A stretch of 64,000 bases of DNA, from contig NC_017941.2 in assembly GCF_000306765.2 (NCBI RefSeq), forward strand, positions 2,108,001 through 2,172,000, in the 5' to 3' direction. Under the pieces are notes generated by a model. That model ran no database searches, was not told the origin of the DNA, and saw only the letters and a program-made list of their open reading frames with translations. Within the stretch, counting starts at the first letter, position 1. Each line of letters starts with the position of its first letter. The position numbers were made by a program, and so were the translations under genes. This DNA comes from Haloferax mediterranei ATCC 33500. GTDB taxonomy: Archaea; Halobacteriota; Halobacteria; Halobacteriales; Haloferacaceae. This document shows, in pieces, positions 39,724 to 48,498 of the stretch.

Positions 39724-40854
39724 ATGGGTCGATGTGATCTCCGGGATTGTGACGGAAACGAGCGAATGACATACACCTGCCGTCGGTGTAAGCAAACGTT
39801 CTGTTCGACTCACCGACTTCCAGAAACGCACGATTGTCCCGCGCTCGTGTACGAGAAGATGTCTGAAGGGTGGTTTGCCGACCGGGACGAACGGCCAATT
39901 ATCCGACGGGAGAGCAAGTGGGACCGTCCGAAGGCGATGGACGAACGCGATATTGGCCGGGTTGGTGGCGATGGAAAGCCGATAAAGACGTCTTCGAGCC
40001 CCGGTGTGAACGAAGACGGCTCACTCGATTGGAGCAACCGCACTCCACAATCAGATACGGGCAGTGTAAGCGATAAACCGAGCTTTGCCGACCGAATCAA
40101 AAGCAGATGGCCGTCGGTAAAACGACGCCTCAAACGAACGCAATGGAAGCTCAAATGGAAGGCAAAACGGACGATGAACCGACTCGTTTCGCTCTGTCTC
40201 TCATTGGCAAAGGTCGCTGTCGCGATATTCGTGATTATCGCAGTCGCATCCTTTTCGGCCGGGCTACTCGATGGCGGTTCGATACCCGTGCTTTCGGGGT
40301 CGAACGCAACCGAAACAACGCCGATACCAGACGAGAGTACCGCGATTCCGGAGTCAAAGGGGAAATCGTACGTCTCGTCGGATGACCTGGATACGCATCG
40401 AATCGAGCTACTCATCTTCGAACGGCTCAACGAAGAGCGCCAAAAACGGGGGCTCAGTCCCGTCGAATACGACTTGGAACTCCAAGCGATTGCCCGCTAT
40501 CACAGCAAAGATATGGCCGAATCAGGGTATTTTGCTCACGATTCACCCGATGGGGAGTCATTGAAGGCACGCTACCAGAAGTTCGGTTACAACTGTAAGG
40601 TCCCAGTCGGCGGGAACGCATACATGACAGGGTCGGAAAACATTGCGCAAACCTATCACGACGAGAACGTCGTTGGGGCTGGCTATCTGGCCACCGAACA
40701 AGAGTTGGCAGATGGCCTGATGGATCAATGGATGAACTCGACCGGTCACCGCAAAAACATCCTGACGCCGGAGTGGAATAACATCGGCGTCGGTGTGTAC
40801 ATAATCGAGGAATCGGGCGGAACTGCCGTCTATGCGACGCAGAACTTCTGTTGA
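39724..40854 (+). CDS. AN1 zinc finger fused through a TM helix to a CAP/SCP domain
   Basis: 376 residues. The AN1-like finger is at 1-40: CDLRDC, CRRCKQTFCSTHR, ETHDC. A disordered basic stretch follows (RRLKRTQWKLKWKAKR, ~130-150), then a TM helix (~155-180, VAVAIFVIIAVASFSAGLL), a Ser/Thr/Pro linker, and a CAP domain (~228-376) with LIFERLNEERQKRGLSPV, HSKDMAESGYFAHDSPDGES, NIAQTYHDENV, MNSTGHRKNILTPEWNNIGV. The CAP domain would face outside the cell and the AN1 finger inside. The N-terminal motif matches the gene at 38876, with which it is divergent. A fusion of this kind is unusual. Confidence 0.85.
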   Translation: MGRCDLRDCDGNERMTYTCRRCKQTFCSTHRLPETHDCPALVYEKMSEGWFADRDERPIIRRESKWDRPKAMDERDIGRVGGDGKPIKTSSSPGVNEDGSLDWSNRTPQSDTGSVSDKPSFADRIKSRWPSVKRRLKRTQWKLKWKAKRTMNRLVSLCLSLAKVAVAIFVIIAVASFSAGLLDGGSIPVLSGSNATETTPIPDESTAIPESKGKSYVSSDDLDTHRIELLIFERLNEERQKRGLSPVEYDLELQAIARYHSKDMAESGYFAHDSPDGESLKARYQKFGYNCKVPVGGNAYMTGSENIAQTYHDENVVGAGYLATEQELADGLMDQWMNSTGHRKNILTPEWNNIGVGVYIIEESGGTAVYATQNFC

Positions 40855-40867
40855 GTTCCGGTTCTGC

Positions 40868-41362
40868 TCACCGAACGTTGACGCCCCCGACCGCCGACTC
40901 AACTCCCCGGTGAACCGCCACGAGCGCCACTACGCTCACCACGATAATCCCAACATCCACCGCCGTCGAGAGCAGGCCGAGCGAGACGATAAGTGTCGTC
41001 GCACACGCCGGAGGATGAACAGCATCCGTTTTCACCATTCCCCAACTCGTTGCGGCGACGGAGACGACCCCGCTAGTGACGAGTCGAAGCCCATCCACGG
41101 ACACCGGCGGCGGTGACGCGGTGAGCGTCACGCCCGACGCAACGAGTGCGTAGGAGAGAAAGCCAACCACCGCACCGACGAGGTGTCCGACGACGACGCG
41201 AGACGGGCGGGGTTGCGCCCCCCGACGCTCGAACGCGAGGACGAACGCCGACGGGCCGAGACTCGGGAAGATGAACGCCCGTCCGGTCGCCCACGCGACG
41301 ACGCCGAGCGTGGCGAAGAGCAGCCCGGCGGCGAGTCCCGTTTCGAGCCCGCGACGTTGCAT
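40868..41362 (-). CDS. HPP family membrane protein
   Basis: 164 residues from MQRRGLETGLAAG. Four TM helices, with the family phrase FPSLGPSAFVLAF and TDAVHPPACATTLIV; the HPP motif is H-P-P. HPP proteins are four-TM proteins related to nitrite or sulfonate transport in plants and bacteria. The longer frame to 41896 uses a different region in the wrong frame and is rejected. The start is directly downstream of an AT-poor spacer. Confidence 0.88.
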   Translation of the reverse strand: MQRRGLETGLAAGLLFATLGVVAWATGRAFIFPSLGPSAFVLAFERRGAQPRPSRVVVGHLVGAVVGFLSYALVASGVTLTASPPPVSVDGLRLVTSGVVSVAATSWGMVKTDAVHPPACATTLIVSLGLLSTAVDVGIIVVSVVALVAVHRGVESAVGGVNVR

Positions 41363-41424
41363 ACCCCTACTCGATGGATGCGCACTGAAAACGATGTCTG
41401 ACTGGACGCGCCGCGCCCGAACGC

Positions 41425-41850
41425 CTATCGCCCGCTGAAGTGTCTGACTGCGCCGCCCGCCAGACCTGTGATGGCGAAGTCGATGCCTCGAACGACCACG
41501 TTGTACAGTGCGCTCCAGACGAGAGTCAATTCGAACGACCCGGATGGGATAATTGCGATGGCGGCCGGGACGAACCCGACGAGTGCTGCGCCGCCGCCGA
41601 CGAGACCGAAGAGCGCGGCGAACGACGTGTACTCGGCAGGGATGTCCGCTCGGCCGGCGGCCCAGTAGCCGGTCAGAAACAGGAAGACTGGAGCGAGGAG
41701 AAACGAGATAGCGCTCAGTCCTATCGCCATCTCGCCGAGCGAGACAGCGCTTCGGTGTGCGACGACCGGGAGGAACTGCTGGACGGCAGTAACGACGCCG
41801 ATGAGCAAGCCGAGAAGTGCAACGGTGAGTCCAATCTGGCGGGTACGCAT
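41425..41850 (-). CDS. four-TM membrane protein of unknown function
   Basis: 141 residues from MRTRQIGLTVALLG. TM helices: LTVALLGLLIGVVTAVQQFL, AIGLSAISFLLAPVFLFLTGYWA, FAALFGLVGGGAALVGFVPAAIA, and NVVVRGIDFAITGLAGGAV. It begins on the same strand as the HPP gene, 63 bases upstream of it, so it may be co-transcribed with it. No motif is recognised. Confidence 0.75.
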   Translation of the reverse strand: MRTRQIGLTVALLGLLIGVVTAVQQFLPVVAHRSAVSLGEMAIGLSAISFLLAPVFLFLTGYWAAGRADIPAEYTSFAALFGLVGGGAALVGFVPAAIAIIPSGSFELTLVWSALYNVVVRGIDFAITGLAGGAVRHFSGR

Positions 41851-41991
41851 AGTGAGCCGTGTATGAAAGTAGACAGCAAGTAGGTCTGTCGGCCACGCCA
41901 CCAAAATTTCGTCCACTCGCGGCTGGGAAGTGTCCCGCTCATCCGACCCCGCATGAGGGCATTAAAATGTATTTACGGAGATACGTCACAC

Positions 41992-42564
41992 ATGCCCGGA
42001 GCAATCTTTCTCGAAGGCGACCGCGTCGAACTCCGAACCATCGAATCGGAAGACACCGAATTTCTCCACGAGACCATCAACGACCGGCGAGTTCGACAGG
42101 GTCTCGCCGCCGTCGATCCGGTAACGCGGTCGAACGAACGCGACTGGGTCGAGTCCCGCGGCGAGGGCGACGACATCAACTTCCTCATCTGCGACGGCGG
42201 GGAGCCGGTCGGAACGATTGGTCTCAAGCCGCCGAACGTCATCAACGGGGCGACCGAGGTCGGCTACATGGTCGCGCCCGACCACTGGGGGAACGACTAT
42301 GCAACCGACGCGCTCCGGGCACTCTGTGGGTACGCCTTCGAAGAGCGACGGCTCAACAAAGTGTACGCGAACGCCTACGAGACCAACCCGGCTTCGAGTC
42401 GCGTCCTAGAGAAAGTCGGATTCCAGCGCGAGGGCGTCCACCGCGAACAGGGCTTTGTCGACGGCGAACACGTGGACGTGTTCCGGTACGGACTGCTCGC
42501 TCACGAGTGGCAGCATACTGCCGACGAACCCGGCCGTAAGGCCGAACGCGACAGTTGGATTTAG
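41992..42564 (+). CDS. RimJ/RimL-type GNAT acetyltransferase
   Basis: 190 residues from MPGAIFLEGDRVEL. The pattern ERVELRTIESEDTEFL, the acetyl-CoA loop EVGYMVAPDHWGNDYATDAL (here W-G-x-D-Y-A in place of Q/RxxGxG/A), and RRLNKVYANAYETNPASSRV, EKVGFQREGVHREQGFVDG match the RimJ/RimL/SpeG branch. N-terminal or small-molecule acetylation is likely; the target is not clear. A TATA-like TTAAAATGTATTTACGG lies upstream. It is convergent with asd. Confidence 0.9.
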   Translation: MPGAIFLEGDRVELRTIESEDTEFLHETINDRRVRQGLAAVDPVTRSNERDWVESRGEGDDINFLICDGGEPVGTIGLKPPNVINGATEVGYMVAPDHWGNDYATDALRALCGYAFEERRLNKVYANAYETNPASSRVLEKVGFQREGVHREQGFVDGEHVDVFRYGLLAHEWQHTADEPGRKAERDSWI

Positions 42565-42565
42565 C

Positions 42566-43600
42566 TTAAATCCAGCCTTCTTCGGCGAGGAGTTCGCCGT
42601 TGAGAACAGACGCGCCAGCAGCACCGCGAATCGTGTTGTGCGCGAGGCAGTTGTACTTCACGCCGCGGTCGGTCGCCTGAATGCCACCGGCGGAGATCTG
42701 CATACCATCACCGCGCTCGCGGTCGAGGCGGGGCTGTGGGCGGAAGTTGTCCTCGAAGACGTGGATGAGTTTCTCGGGCGCGCTCGGGAGGTCGACGCCG
42801 GGGTACTCCCGCATCGCGGCCGCGACATCCTCGGGGGAGGCGTCCTCAGCGAGGTCCGCGAAGACGCTTTCGAGGTGACCGTCGAGCGTCGGAATACGGT
42901 TACAAGAGGCGTTGACCTCGGCGTCGTGGAGTGCGACTTCCGCACCGTCGAACGTGCCGAGAAGCTTCCGCGACTCGCTTTCCATCTTTTCTTCTTCGCC
43001 GCCGATGTGCGGGATGGCGTTGTCGATGATTTCCATCGAGGTGACGCCGTCGTAGCCCGCGCCGGAGACGGCCTGCAGGGTCGTCACGTGGACGCGGTCG
43101 AGACCGAACTGGTCAAGCGCGGCGAGCGTCGGGACCATCGTGATGGTCGAGCAGTTCGGGTTCTTCACGAGTGCGCCGTCCCACCCGCGCTCGTCGCGCT
43201 GGACCTCGATGAGGTCGAGATGGCCGGGGTTGATTTCGGGAATCGTCAGCGGCACGTCGGGGGCCATGCGGTCGTTCGAGGAGTTCGAGGAGACGACGTA
43301 CCCGGCTTCGAGGAAGTCCGGTTCGACCTCCGCGGCGACCGACGAGGGAAGCGACGAAAAGAGGAGGTCGATGTCGTCTGGCACGTCCGCGGGGTCGGTC
43401 CGACCGACTTCCATCTCCGCGACGTCGTCCGGGATGGGGGTATTGACACGCCACTTTGCCGCTTCGTCATATCGCTTGCCCGCGCTCGACTCGCTCGCGG
43501 TGAGCGCCGCGAGTTCGAACGTTGGGTGGTCTTCGAGAAGCTGGATGAATCGCTGTCCAACTGCACCGGTTGCGCCGAGGATTCCGACTCGTACTGCCAT
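42566..43600 (-). CDS. asd: aspartate-semialdehyde dehydrogenase
   Basis: 344 residues from MAVRVGILGATGAVG. Produces aspartate semialdehyde for lysine, methionine and threonine synthesis. NADP-binding GATGAVGQ (9-16), SNSSNDRM, the active-site C150 in KNPNCSTI, and the archaeal-type C-terminus (EVNASCNRIPTLDGHLESV). The length is typical. The gene is divergent from pccA, with ~195 bases between the starts. Confidence 0.96.
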   Translation of the reverse strand: MAVRVGILGATGAVGQRFIQLLEDHPTFELAALTASESSAGKRYDEAAKWRVNTPIPDDVAEMEVGRTDPADVPDDIDLLFSSLPSSVAAEVEPDFLEAGYVVSSNSSNDRMAPDVPLTIPEINPGHLDLIEVQRDERGWDGALVKNPNCSTITMVPTLAALDQFGLDRVHVTTLQAVSGAGYDGVTSMEIIDNAIPHIGGEEEKMESESRKLLGTFDGAEVALHDAEVNASCNRIPTLDGHLESVFADLAEDASPEDVAAAMREYPGVDLPSAPEKLIHVFEDNFRPQPRLDRERGDGMQISAGGIQATDRGVKYNCLAHNTIRGAAGASVLNGELLAEEGWI

Positions 43601-43795
43601 TACCCATGTCGTAGTGTCGCACACGCATAAGGCCGTTTGGATTTGAGTCGATATTCACCGTATTCCGCTTGTACGTTAGGTTTCTGGCGGGTTCTTTCAT
43701 GGTCGAACACGTAAATCGTTGACTGTCGAATCATGAACCGACGTGCGTTGTGAAACCGATAGAATAACGTGTGGTTCCCTGAAAGACTACTGTAA

Positions 43796-45601
43796 ATGTT
43801 CAGCAAGGTTCTCGTCGCCAACCGAGGCGAGATCGCAGTGCGCGTCATGCGTGCGTGCGAGGAGCTTGGAGTCCGAACTGTCGCGGTCTACAGCGAGGCC
43901 GACAAACACGGTGGGCACGTACGCTACGCGGACGAGGCGTACAACATCGGCCCAGCCCGTGCGGCCGACTCCTACCTCGACCACGAGTCAGTCATCGAAG
44001 CAGCCCGGAAGGCTGACGCCGACGCTATCCATCCGGGGTACGGATTCCTGGCTGAGAACGCCGAGTTCGCCCGAAAGGTCGAAGATTCCGAGTTCACGTG
44101 GGTCGGTCCGTCCGCCGACGCGATGGAGCGACTGGGTGAAAAGACGAAGGCCCGGTCGCTCATGCAGGACGCCGACGTGCCGGTCGTCCCCGGTACGACC
44201 GAGCCCGCAGACTCCGCCGAGGACGTGAAAGCCGTCGCCGACGACTACGGCTACCCGGTCGCCATCAAGGCCGAAGGTGGCGGTGGCGGTCGTGGCCTGA
44301 AGGTCGTCCACTCCGAAGACGAGGTCGATGGCCAGTTCGAGACGGCAAAGCGAGAGGGTGAGGCGTACTTCGACAACGCCTCCGTCTACGTCGAGAAGTA
44401 TCTCGAAGCGCCGCGCCACATCGAGGTGCAGATTCTCGCCGACGAACACGGAAACGTCCGTCACCTCGGCGAGCGTGACTGCTCGCTCCAGCGCCGCCAC
44501 CAGAAGGTCATCGAGGAAGCGCCGTCGCCTGCGCTCTCCGAGGACCTGCGCGAGCGTATCGGCGAGGCCGCCCGACGCGGTGTCCGCGCGGCGGAGTACA
44601 CCAACGCCGGGACGGTGGAGTTCCTCGTCGAGGACGGCGAGTTCTACTTTATGGAGGTCAACACGCGTATCCAGGTCGAACACACCGTTACCGAGGAAGT
44701 GACGGGTCTCGACGTGGTGAAGTGGCAACTGCGCGTCGCCGCGGGCGAGGAACTCGACTTCTCGCAGGACGACGTGGAAATCGAAGGCCACTCGATGGAG
44801 TTCCGCATCAACGCGGAAGCCCCCGAAAAGGAATTCGCGCCCGCGACGGGCACGCTTTCGACCTACGACCCGCCGGGCGGCATCGGCATCCGCATGGACG
44901 ACGCCGTCCGTCAGGGCGACGAAATCGGCGGTGACTACGACTCGATGATTGCAAAGCTCATCGTCACCGGGTCTGACCGCGAGGAAGTCCTCGTTCGCGC
45001 CGAGCGCGCACTCAACGAGTTCGACATCGAAGGACTTCGAACGGTCATTCCGTTCCACCGCCTCATGCTCACCGACGAGGCGTTCCGCGAGGGAAGCCAC
45101 ACGACGAAGTACCTCGACGAGGTGCTCGACCCCGAGCGCATCGAGGCCGCCGTCGAGCGCTGGTCCCCCGAAGCCGTCGCCGGCGACGAAGAGGAAGGAG
45201 AGGTGACAGAGCGCACCTTCACCGTCGAGGTCAACGGCAAGCGCTTCGAAGTCAGCCTCGAAGAGCGCGGCGCACCCGCTATCCCGCTCGGCGGCGCATC
45301 GGCCGCCGCGTCCGCATCGAAGCCCTCCGGCCCACGAAAGCGCCGTGAAGAGAGCGACGAAGGTGGACAGCAGGTAATCGAGGGTGACGGCGAGTCCGTC
45401 GCCGCCGAGATGCAGGGGACCATCCTCGCTGTCGAAGTCGACGAGGGCGACGACGTCGAGCCCGGCGACACTGTCTGCATCCTCGAAGCGATGAAGATGG
45501 AAAACGACGTTGTCGCCGAACGCGGTGGCACCGTCTCGCAGGTGCTCGTCGGCGAAGGCGATAGCGTCGACATGGGCGACGTGCTTCTCGTCCTCGAATA
45601 G
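43796..45601 (+). CDS. pccA: propionyl/acetyl-CoA carboxylase alpha subunit: biotin carboxylase + BCCP
   Basis: 601 residues. Biotin carboxylase (1-450): [31 protein letters not shown]-grasp [28 protein letters not shown] flexible Ala/Gly-rich linker (~500-520) precedes the BCCP domain with biotin Lys567 in LEAMKMEN. Together with PccB (54716-56266) and PccX (54453-54719) it forms the carboxylase that makes methylmalonyl-CoA (or malonyl-CoA). BirA immediately follows and would biotinylate it. Confidence 0.96.
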
Positions 45602-45676
45602 CCACTCTCGGTCGAAGTTCTCGCACGGAGAACCGGAACCACGAACCTCTTTCTTCGCGCCGTCGTAGCCGACTTC

Positions 45677-46726
45677 ATGAGCGACACGCGACGCACCCTC
45701 CTCGATGCACTCGCCGAGGGGCCAGTCTCCGGTCCCGACCTCGCGGACCGACTCGGCGTCTCTCGCGCCGCGGTCTGGAAGCACGTCGAATCACTCCGCG
45801 ATGACGGCTTCGGCGTCGAGAGTACAAGTGATGGGTACACCATAACCGACGTTCCCGAATACGGTGGCCCGGCTATCGAGTACGGACTGGAGGCCGACTA
45901 CGACGTGGAGTTCCACGAGGTTCTTGCCTCGTCGAACGACCGCGCTCGCGAACTCGCCGCCGACGGCGCGACGGACGTGGCCGTCATCGCTCGCGAGCAG
46001 TCCGCCAGCAAGGGCCGGAAGGGACGCGAGTGGTCCGCACCCGACGGCGGCGTCTGGATGAGCCTGCTCGTCCGGCCCGACGAGCCACCGGCGCACGCAC
46101 CGCTGTACACGCTCGCGATGGCCGTCGCCGTCTGCGATGCGGCGCGTGAAGCAGGTGTTGATGCGAGTATCAAGTGGCCGAATGACGTTATCGTGAGTCG
46201 TCCGCCGCAGCGGGCGACGAACGATGGCTCGTCGGGCGCATCAGCGTCCGACGGGGGGATTGCGAGCGAAGCGAGCAATCGTTCGGCTGACTCTGGCGAG
46301 TCTGACCGCGGCTACAAAAAGCTCTGCGGCATCCTCACCGAGATGGAAGGTGAAGCCGACCGCATCTCGTGGTTAATCATCGGACCCGGTACCAACGTCA
46401 ACCTCGACCCCGAGACGCTCCCGGAGGGTGCGACGAGTATCGCCGCCGAAGCCGGCCCGGTCGAACGCCGCGTGTTCGTCCAGCGGGTACTCGAACGGTT
46501 CGAAGAACTGCGAGATGACCTCGATAGCGTCCTCCTGGCGTGGCGCGAGCGGGCCGACACGCTCGGCAGACAGGTTCGCGTCCACACCGCAAGCGGCGTG
46601 GTCGAAGGAAAAGCGGTGGACGTAGAGCACCCCGGAACACTCGTCGTCCAAACCGACGAGGGTGAGACACGCGTCCACGCCGGCGACTGCGAACACCTGC
46701 GCCCGGCAACTGACGACAGTCGCTGA
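45677..46726 (+). CDS. birA: biotin--protein ligase with N-terminal wHTH
   Basis: 349 residues. N-terminal wHTH (1-60: LLDALAEGPVSGPDLADRLG; SRAAVWKHVESLRDDGF) as in repressor-type BirA, then a catalytic domain with the adenylate loop SASKGRKGREW (usually GRGRxGR; the first Arg is K here), GVWMSLLVRP, KWPNDVIV, KKLCGILTEMEGE and GPGTNVNL, then the small C-terminal domain (ASGVVEGKAVDVEHPGTLVV). A ~35-residue Ser/Gly/Ala-rich insert (SSGASASDGGIASEASNRSA) lies between WPNDVIVSRPP and GYKKLCG, unlike most family members. It biotinylates PccA and may also regulate its own operon. Confidence 0.94.
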   Translation: MSDTRRTLLDALAEGPVSGPDLADRLGVSRAAVWKHVESLRDDGFGVESTSDGYTITDVPEYGGPAIEYGLEADYDVEFHEVLASSNDRARELAADGATDVAVIAREQSASKGRKGREWSAPDGGVWMSLLVRPDEPPAHAPLYTLAMAVAVCDAAREAGVDASIKWPNDVIVSRPPQRATNDGSSGASASDGGIASEASNRSADSGESDRGYKKLCGILTEMEGEADRISWLIIGPGTNVNLDPETLPEGATSIAAEAGPVERRVFVQRVLERFEELRDDLDSVLLAWRERADTLGRQVRVHTASGVVEGKAVDVEHPGTLVVQTDEGETRVHAGDCEHLRPATDDSR

Positions 46727-46731
46727 GCGGC

Positions 46732-47286
46732 TTATCTTTCTCCGTCGACAGTGGCGGTTGTGTCTGCTGTTGTCTCAGCATCCACAGGAGAGTCCGCCGC
46801 GGATTCGACGGGTACTTCGACTGCCGATTCATCGGTATTGTCTCGGCCGCCTGCGATACGGACAGTCAAGACGGGAACGTTCGACGCGCGGACGACTTTC
46901 TCTGCGACCGACCCCAAGAGTAACCGGTCGATGCCACCGCGGCCGTGTGTCCCCATCACGATAAGGTCGCAGTCGCCGCGCTCGGCGAACTCGACGATTT
47001 CCCGACTCGGTGACCCTTCGAGGACGTGCGTCTCGACCGGGATATCGTGTTCCTCGGCCGTCCGTTTAATCAGTCTGAGGGCCGCTTCGGCGTCGGAACG
47101 CAACAGTTCATCGACGCCTTCCCACGATGATTCCGCTGGAAGTCCGACGAAACTTCCCGCATTTACGACGTAGACCCCGTGTAGTTCCGCATTGTGAACC
47201 CCCGCAAGCGCGGCCGCGTGGGTCGCGACGCGCTCGGACCCGTCTGACCCGTCGATGGGGACGATAATTCGGTCATACAACACCAT
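46732..47286 (-). CDS. universal stress protein (UspA family)
   Basis: 184 residues from MVLYDRIIVPIDGSDGSERV. USP-fold ATP-binding motif G-x2-G-x9-G-(S/T) is present as MGTHGRGGIDRLLLGSVAE, followed by VVRASNVPVLTVR. The ~40-residue acidic C-terminal tail (ESAADSPVDAETTADTTATV) is unusual. Its start is overlapped by a palindrome ACCATG-ACA-CATGGT, and a second palindrome lies upstream. Confidence 0.92.
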   Translation of the reverse strand: MVLYDRIIVPIDGSDGSERVATHAAALAGVHNAELHGVYVVNAGSFVGLPAESSWEGVDELLRSDAEAALRLIKRTAEEHDIPVETHVLEGSPSREIVEFAERGDCDLIVMGTHGRGGIDRLLLGSVAEKVVRASNVPVLTVRIAGGRDNTDESAVEVPVESAADSPVDAETTADTTATVDGER

Positions 47287-47310
47287 GACACATGGTAACA
47301 TATTCTTACC
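47282..47310 (-). promoter_or_regulatory. double palindrome at the uspA start
   Basis: ACCATG-ACA-CATGGT (47282-47296) includes the start codon. Directly upstream is GGTAA-CATATTC-TTACC (47294-47310). A TATA-like TATTACT (47320-47314, minus) lies ~27-28 bases before the start, so the mRNA would begin within a few bases of the ATG. Overlap of operator-like palindromes and start suggests control by steric blocking (inference). Confidence 0.45.
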
Positions 47311-47407
47311 AGTAGTAATAACCCTTTGCTACGTGAGGAGTACTGCGAGAATATGATGTGAAGCTGATTGGTCTGAGAAGGTGTCACCGGTGACGGTCGA
47401 CAGCCGC

Positions 47408-48421
47408 TCAGAGATGGACGTCTTTTACGTCCGACAGTCCGGCTCGACGGACGACGGCGCGGACCACGTCTTGGACGCCTGCGAGGTTGTCCGTGTCGCC
47501 GTCGAGGACGAGCAGTTTCCCCTCGCGGCCCTCCTCGATGAGTCCATAGTTCAGGTCCGCGAGGTCGGCCCCGTTTATCGTCGCCATTCTGAGCACCTCG
47601 GCGGCGGATACGTCTGCGAGTTTCGAGGTGAACTCCATCTCGCGGAACATCGACGGACTGTTGAGCATCACGTTGTCCGTTCCGAGCGCGACCTTCGTCC
47701 GGTTGGCTAGTTCGCGCACCGGCGGGACACCGACACCGGTGACGAGGTTCGACCGCGGGCAGACGACGATTGGAATCTCGCTGTCTGCGACCCGTTCGAG
47801 GTGGAGCGGTTCGGGGTGAACCATGTGGACGAGGAAGTCGGGTTCGAGGTCCAACGCCGGATTGATGTCGTGGGCGTCGCGCTCGCCGGCGTGGATGCCG
47901 AACAGTTTTCCGGCCTCTGCGGTCGCGTTTCGAAGCGTTGCGAACTCGGCGTCCCGCGCACCGGACGCCCCGAAGCCATCCGCAATCTCCATTGCGTCCG
48001 CTGTCTCCCGTCCGAGGATGACGGCCTCGATGTCTCTGCCGTCGAGCGCCTGACGGATGACATCGACACCGTCGACGCCGCCCTCGCGGAATTCGAGACA
48101 GGCCGCCGTTCCCCCTTGTTCCATCAGTCGGAGCGACCGGTGCATTGCGGCGACTTTCTCCTCGGTACTCGCCGCCCGCAGAAGTCGGTGTTTGAGACCA
48201 TCCGGCGGAGCGACTAACTCGTCTAAGGAGAGCCCACCGCCTGCTTCCTTGGCGATTGAGTCGCCGAGGTGCGTGTGCGCGTTAACGAACGCGGGAAGAA
48301 TGATATCCGTCGAATCGGTGTCCGCCTCCTCGATGGCGGTGATAATTCCATCTTCGACCACGACCCGCCCTTCGACCGGTTCGAAGTCGCGACCGCGGAG
48401 TACCGTGCCCTCGAATTGCAT
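47408..48421 (-). CDS. amidohydrolase family protein (cytosine deaminase/chlorohydrolase-like)
   Basis: 337 residues from MQFEGTVLRGRDFEP. The longer frame to 48643 adds a shadow Arg-rich head. Metal motif NAHTHLGD, then GIHAGER, MVHPEPLHLE (second His), and GTDNVMLNSPSMFREMEF near the C-terminus, as in SAH/MTA deaminase- and guanine-deaminase-like amidohydrolases. The composite domain (N-terminal VVVEDGIITAIE) is standard. The exact substrate is unclear. Confidence 0.88.
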   Translation of the reverse strand: MQFEGTVLRGRDFEPVEGRVVVEDGIITAIEEADTDSTDIILPAFVNAHTHLGDSIAKEAGGGLSLDELVAPPDGLKHRLLRAASTEEKVAAMHRSLRLMEQGGTAACLEFREGGVDGVDVIRQALDGRDIEAVILGRETADAMEIADGFGASGARDAEFATLRNATAEAGKLFGIHAGERDAHDINPALDLEPDFLVHMVHPEPLHLERVADSEIPIVVCPRSNLVTGVGVPPVRELANRTKVALGTDNVMLNSPSMFREMEFTSKLADVSAAEVLRMATINGADLADLNYGLIEEGREGKLLVLDGDTDNLAGVQDVVRAVVRRAGLSDVKDVHL

Positions 48422-48498
48422 CGCGTTCGAATCAGTCGTCCCGCGGCTTGAACCTCCCGTCTCGTGACGGCGTGTGGATTGTCGATGTCTCGATATCG

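Noticed and set aside
42455..43630. 391-codon open frame opposite asd
   Set aside because: Antisense to asd with no recognisable domain; typical of high-GC haloarchaeal DNA.
43988..45784. 598-codon open frame opposite pccA
   Set aside because: Its composition (long Arg/Asp/Val/Leu shadow repeats) mirrors pccA codons, and it lies wholly antisense to a well-supported gene. GC-rich third positions keep the antisense frame open.
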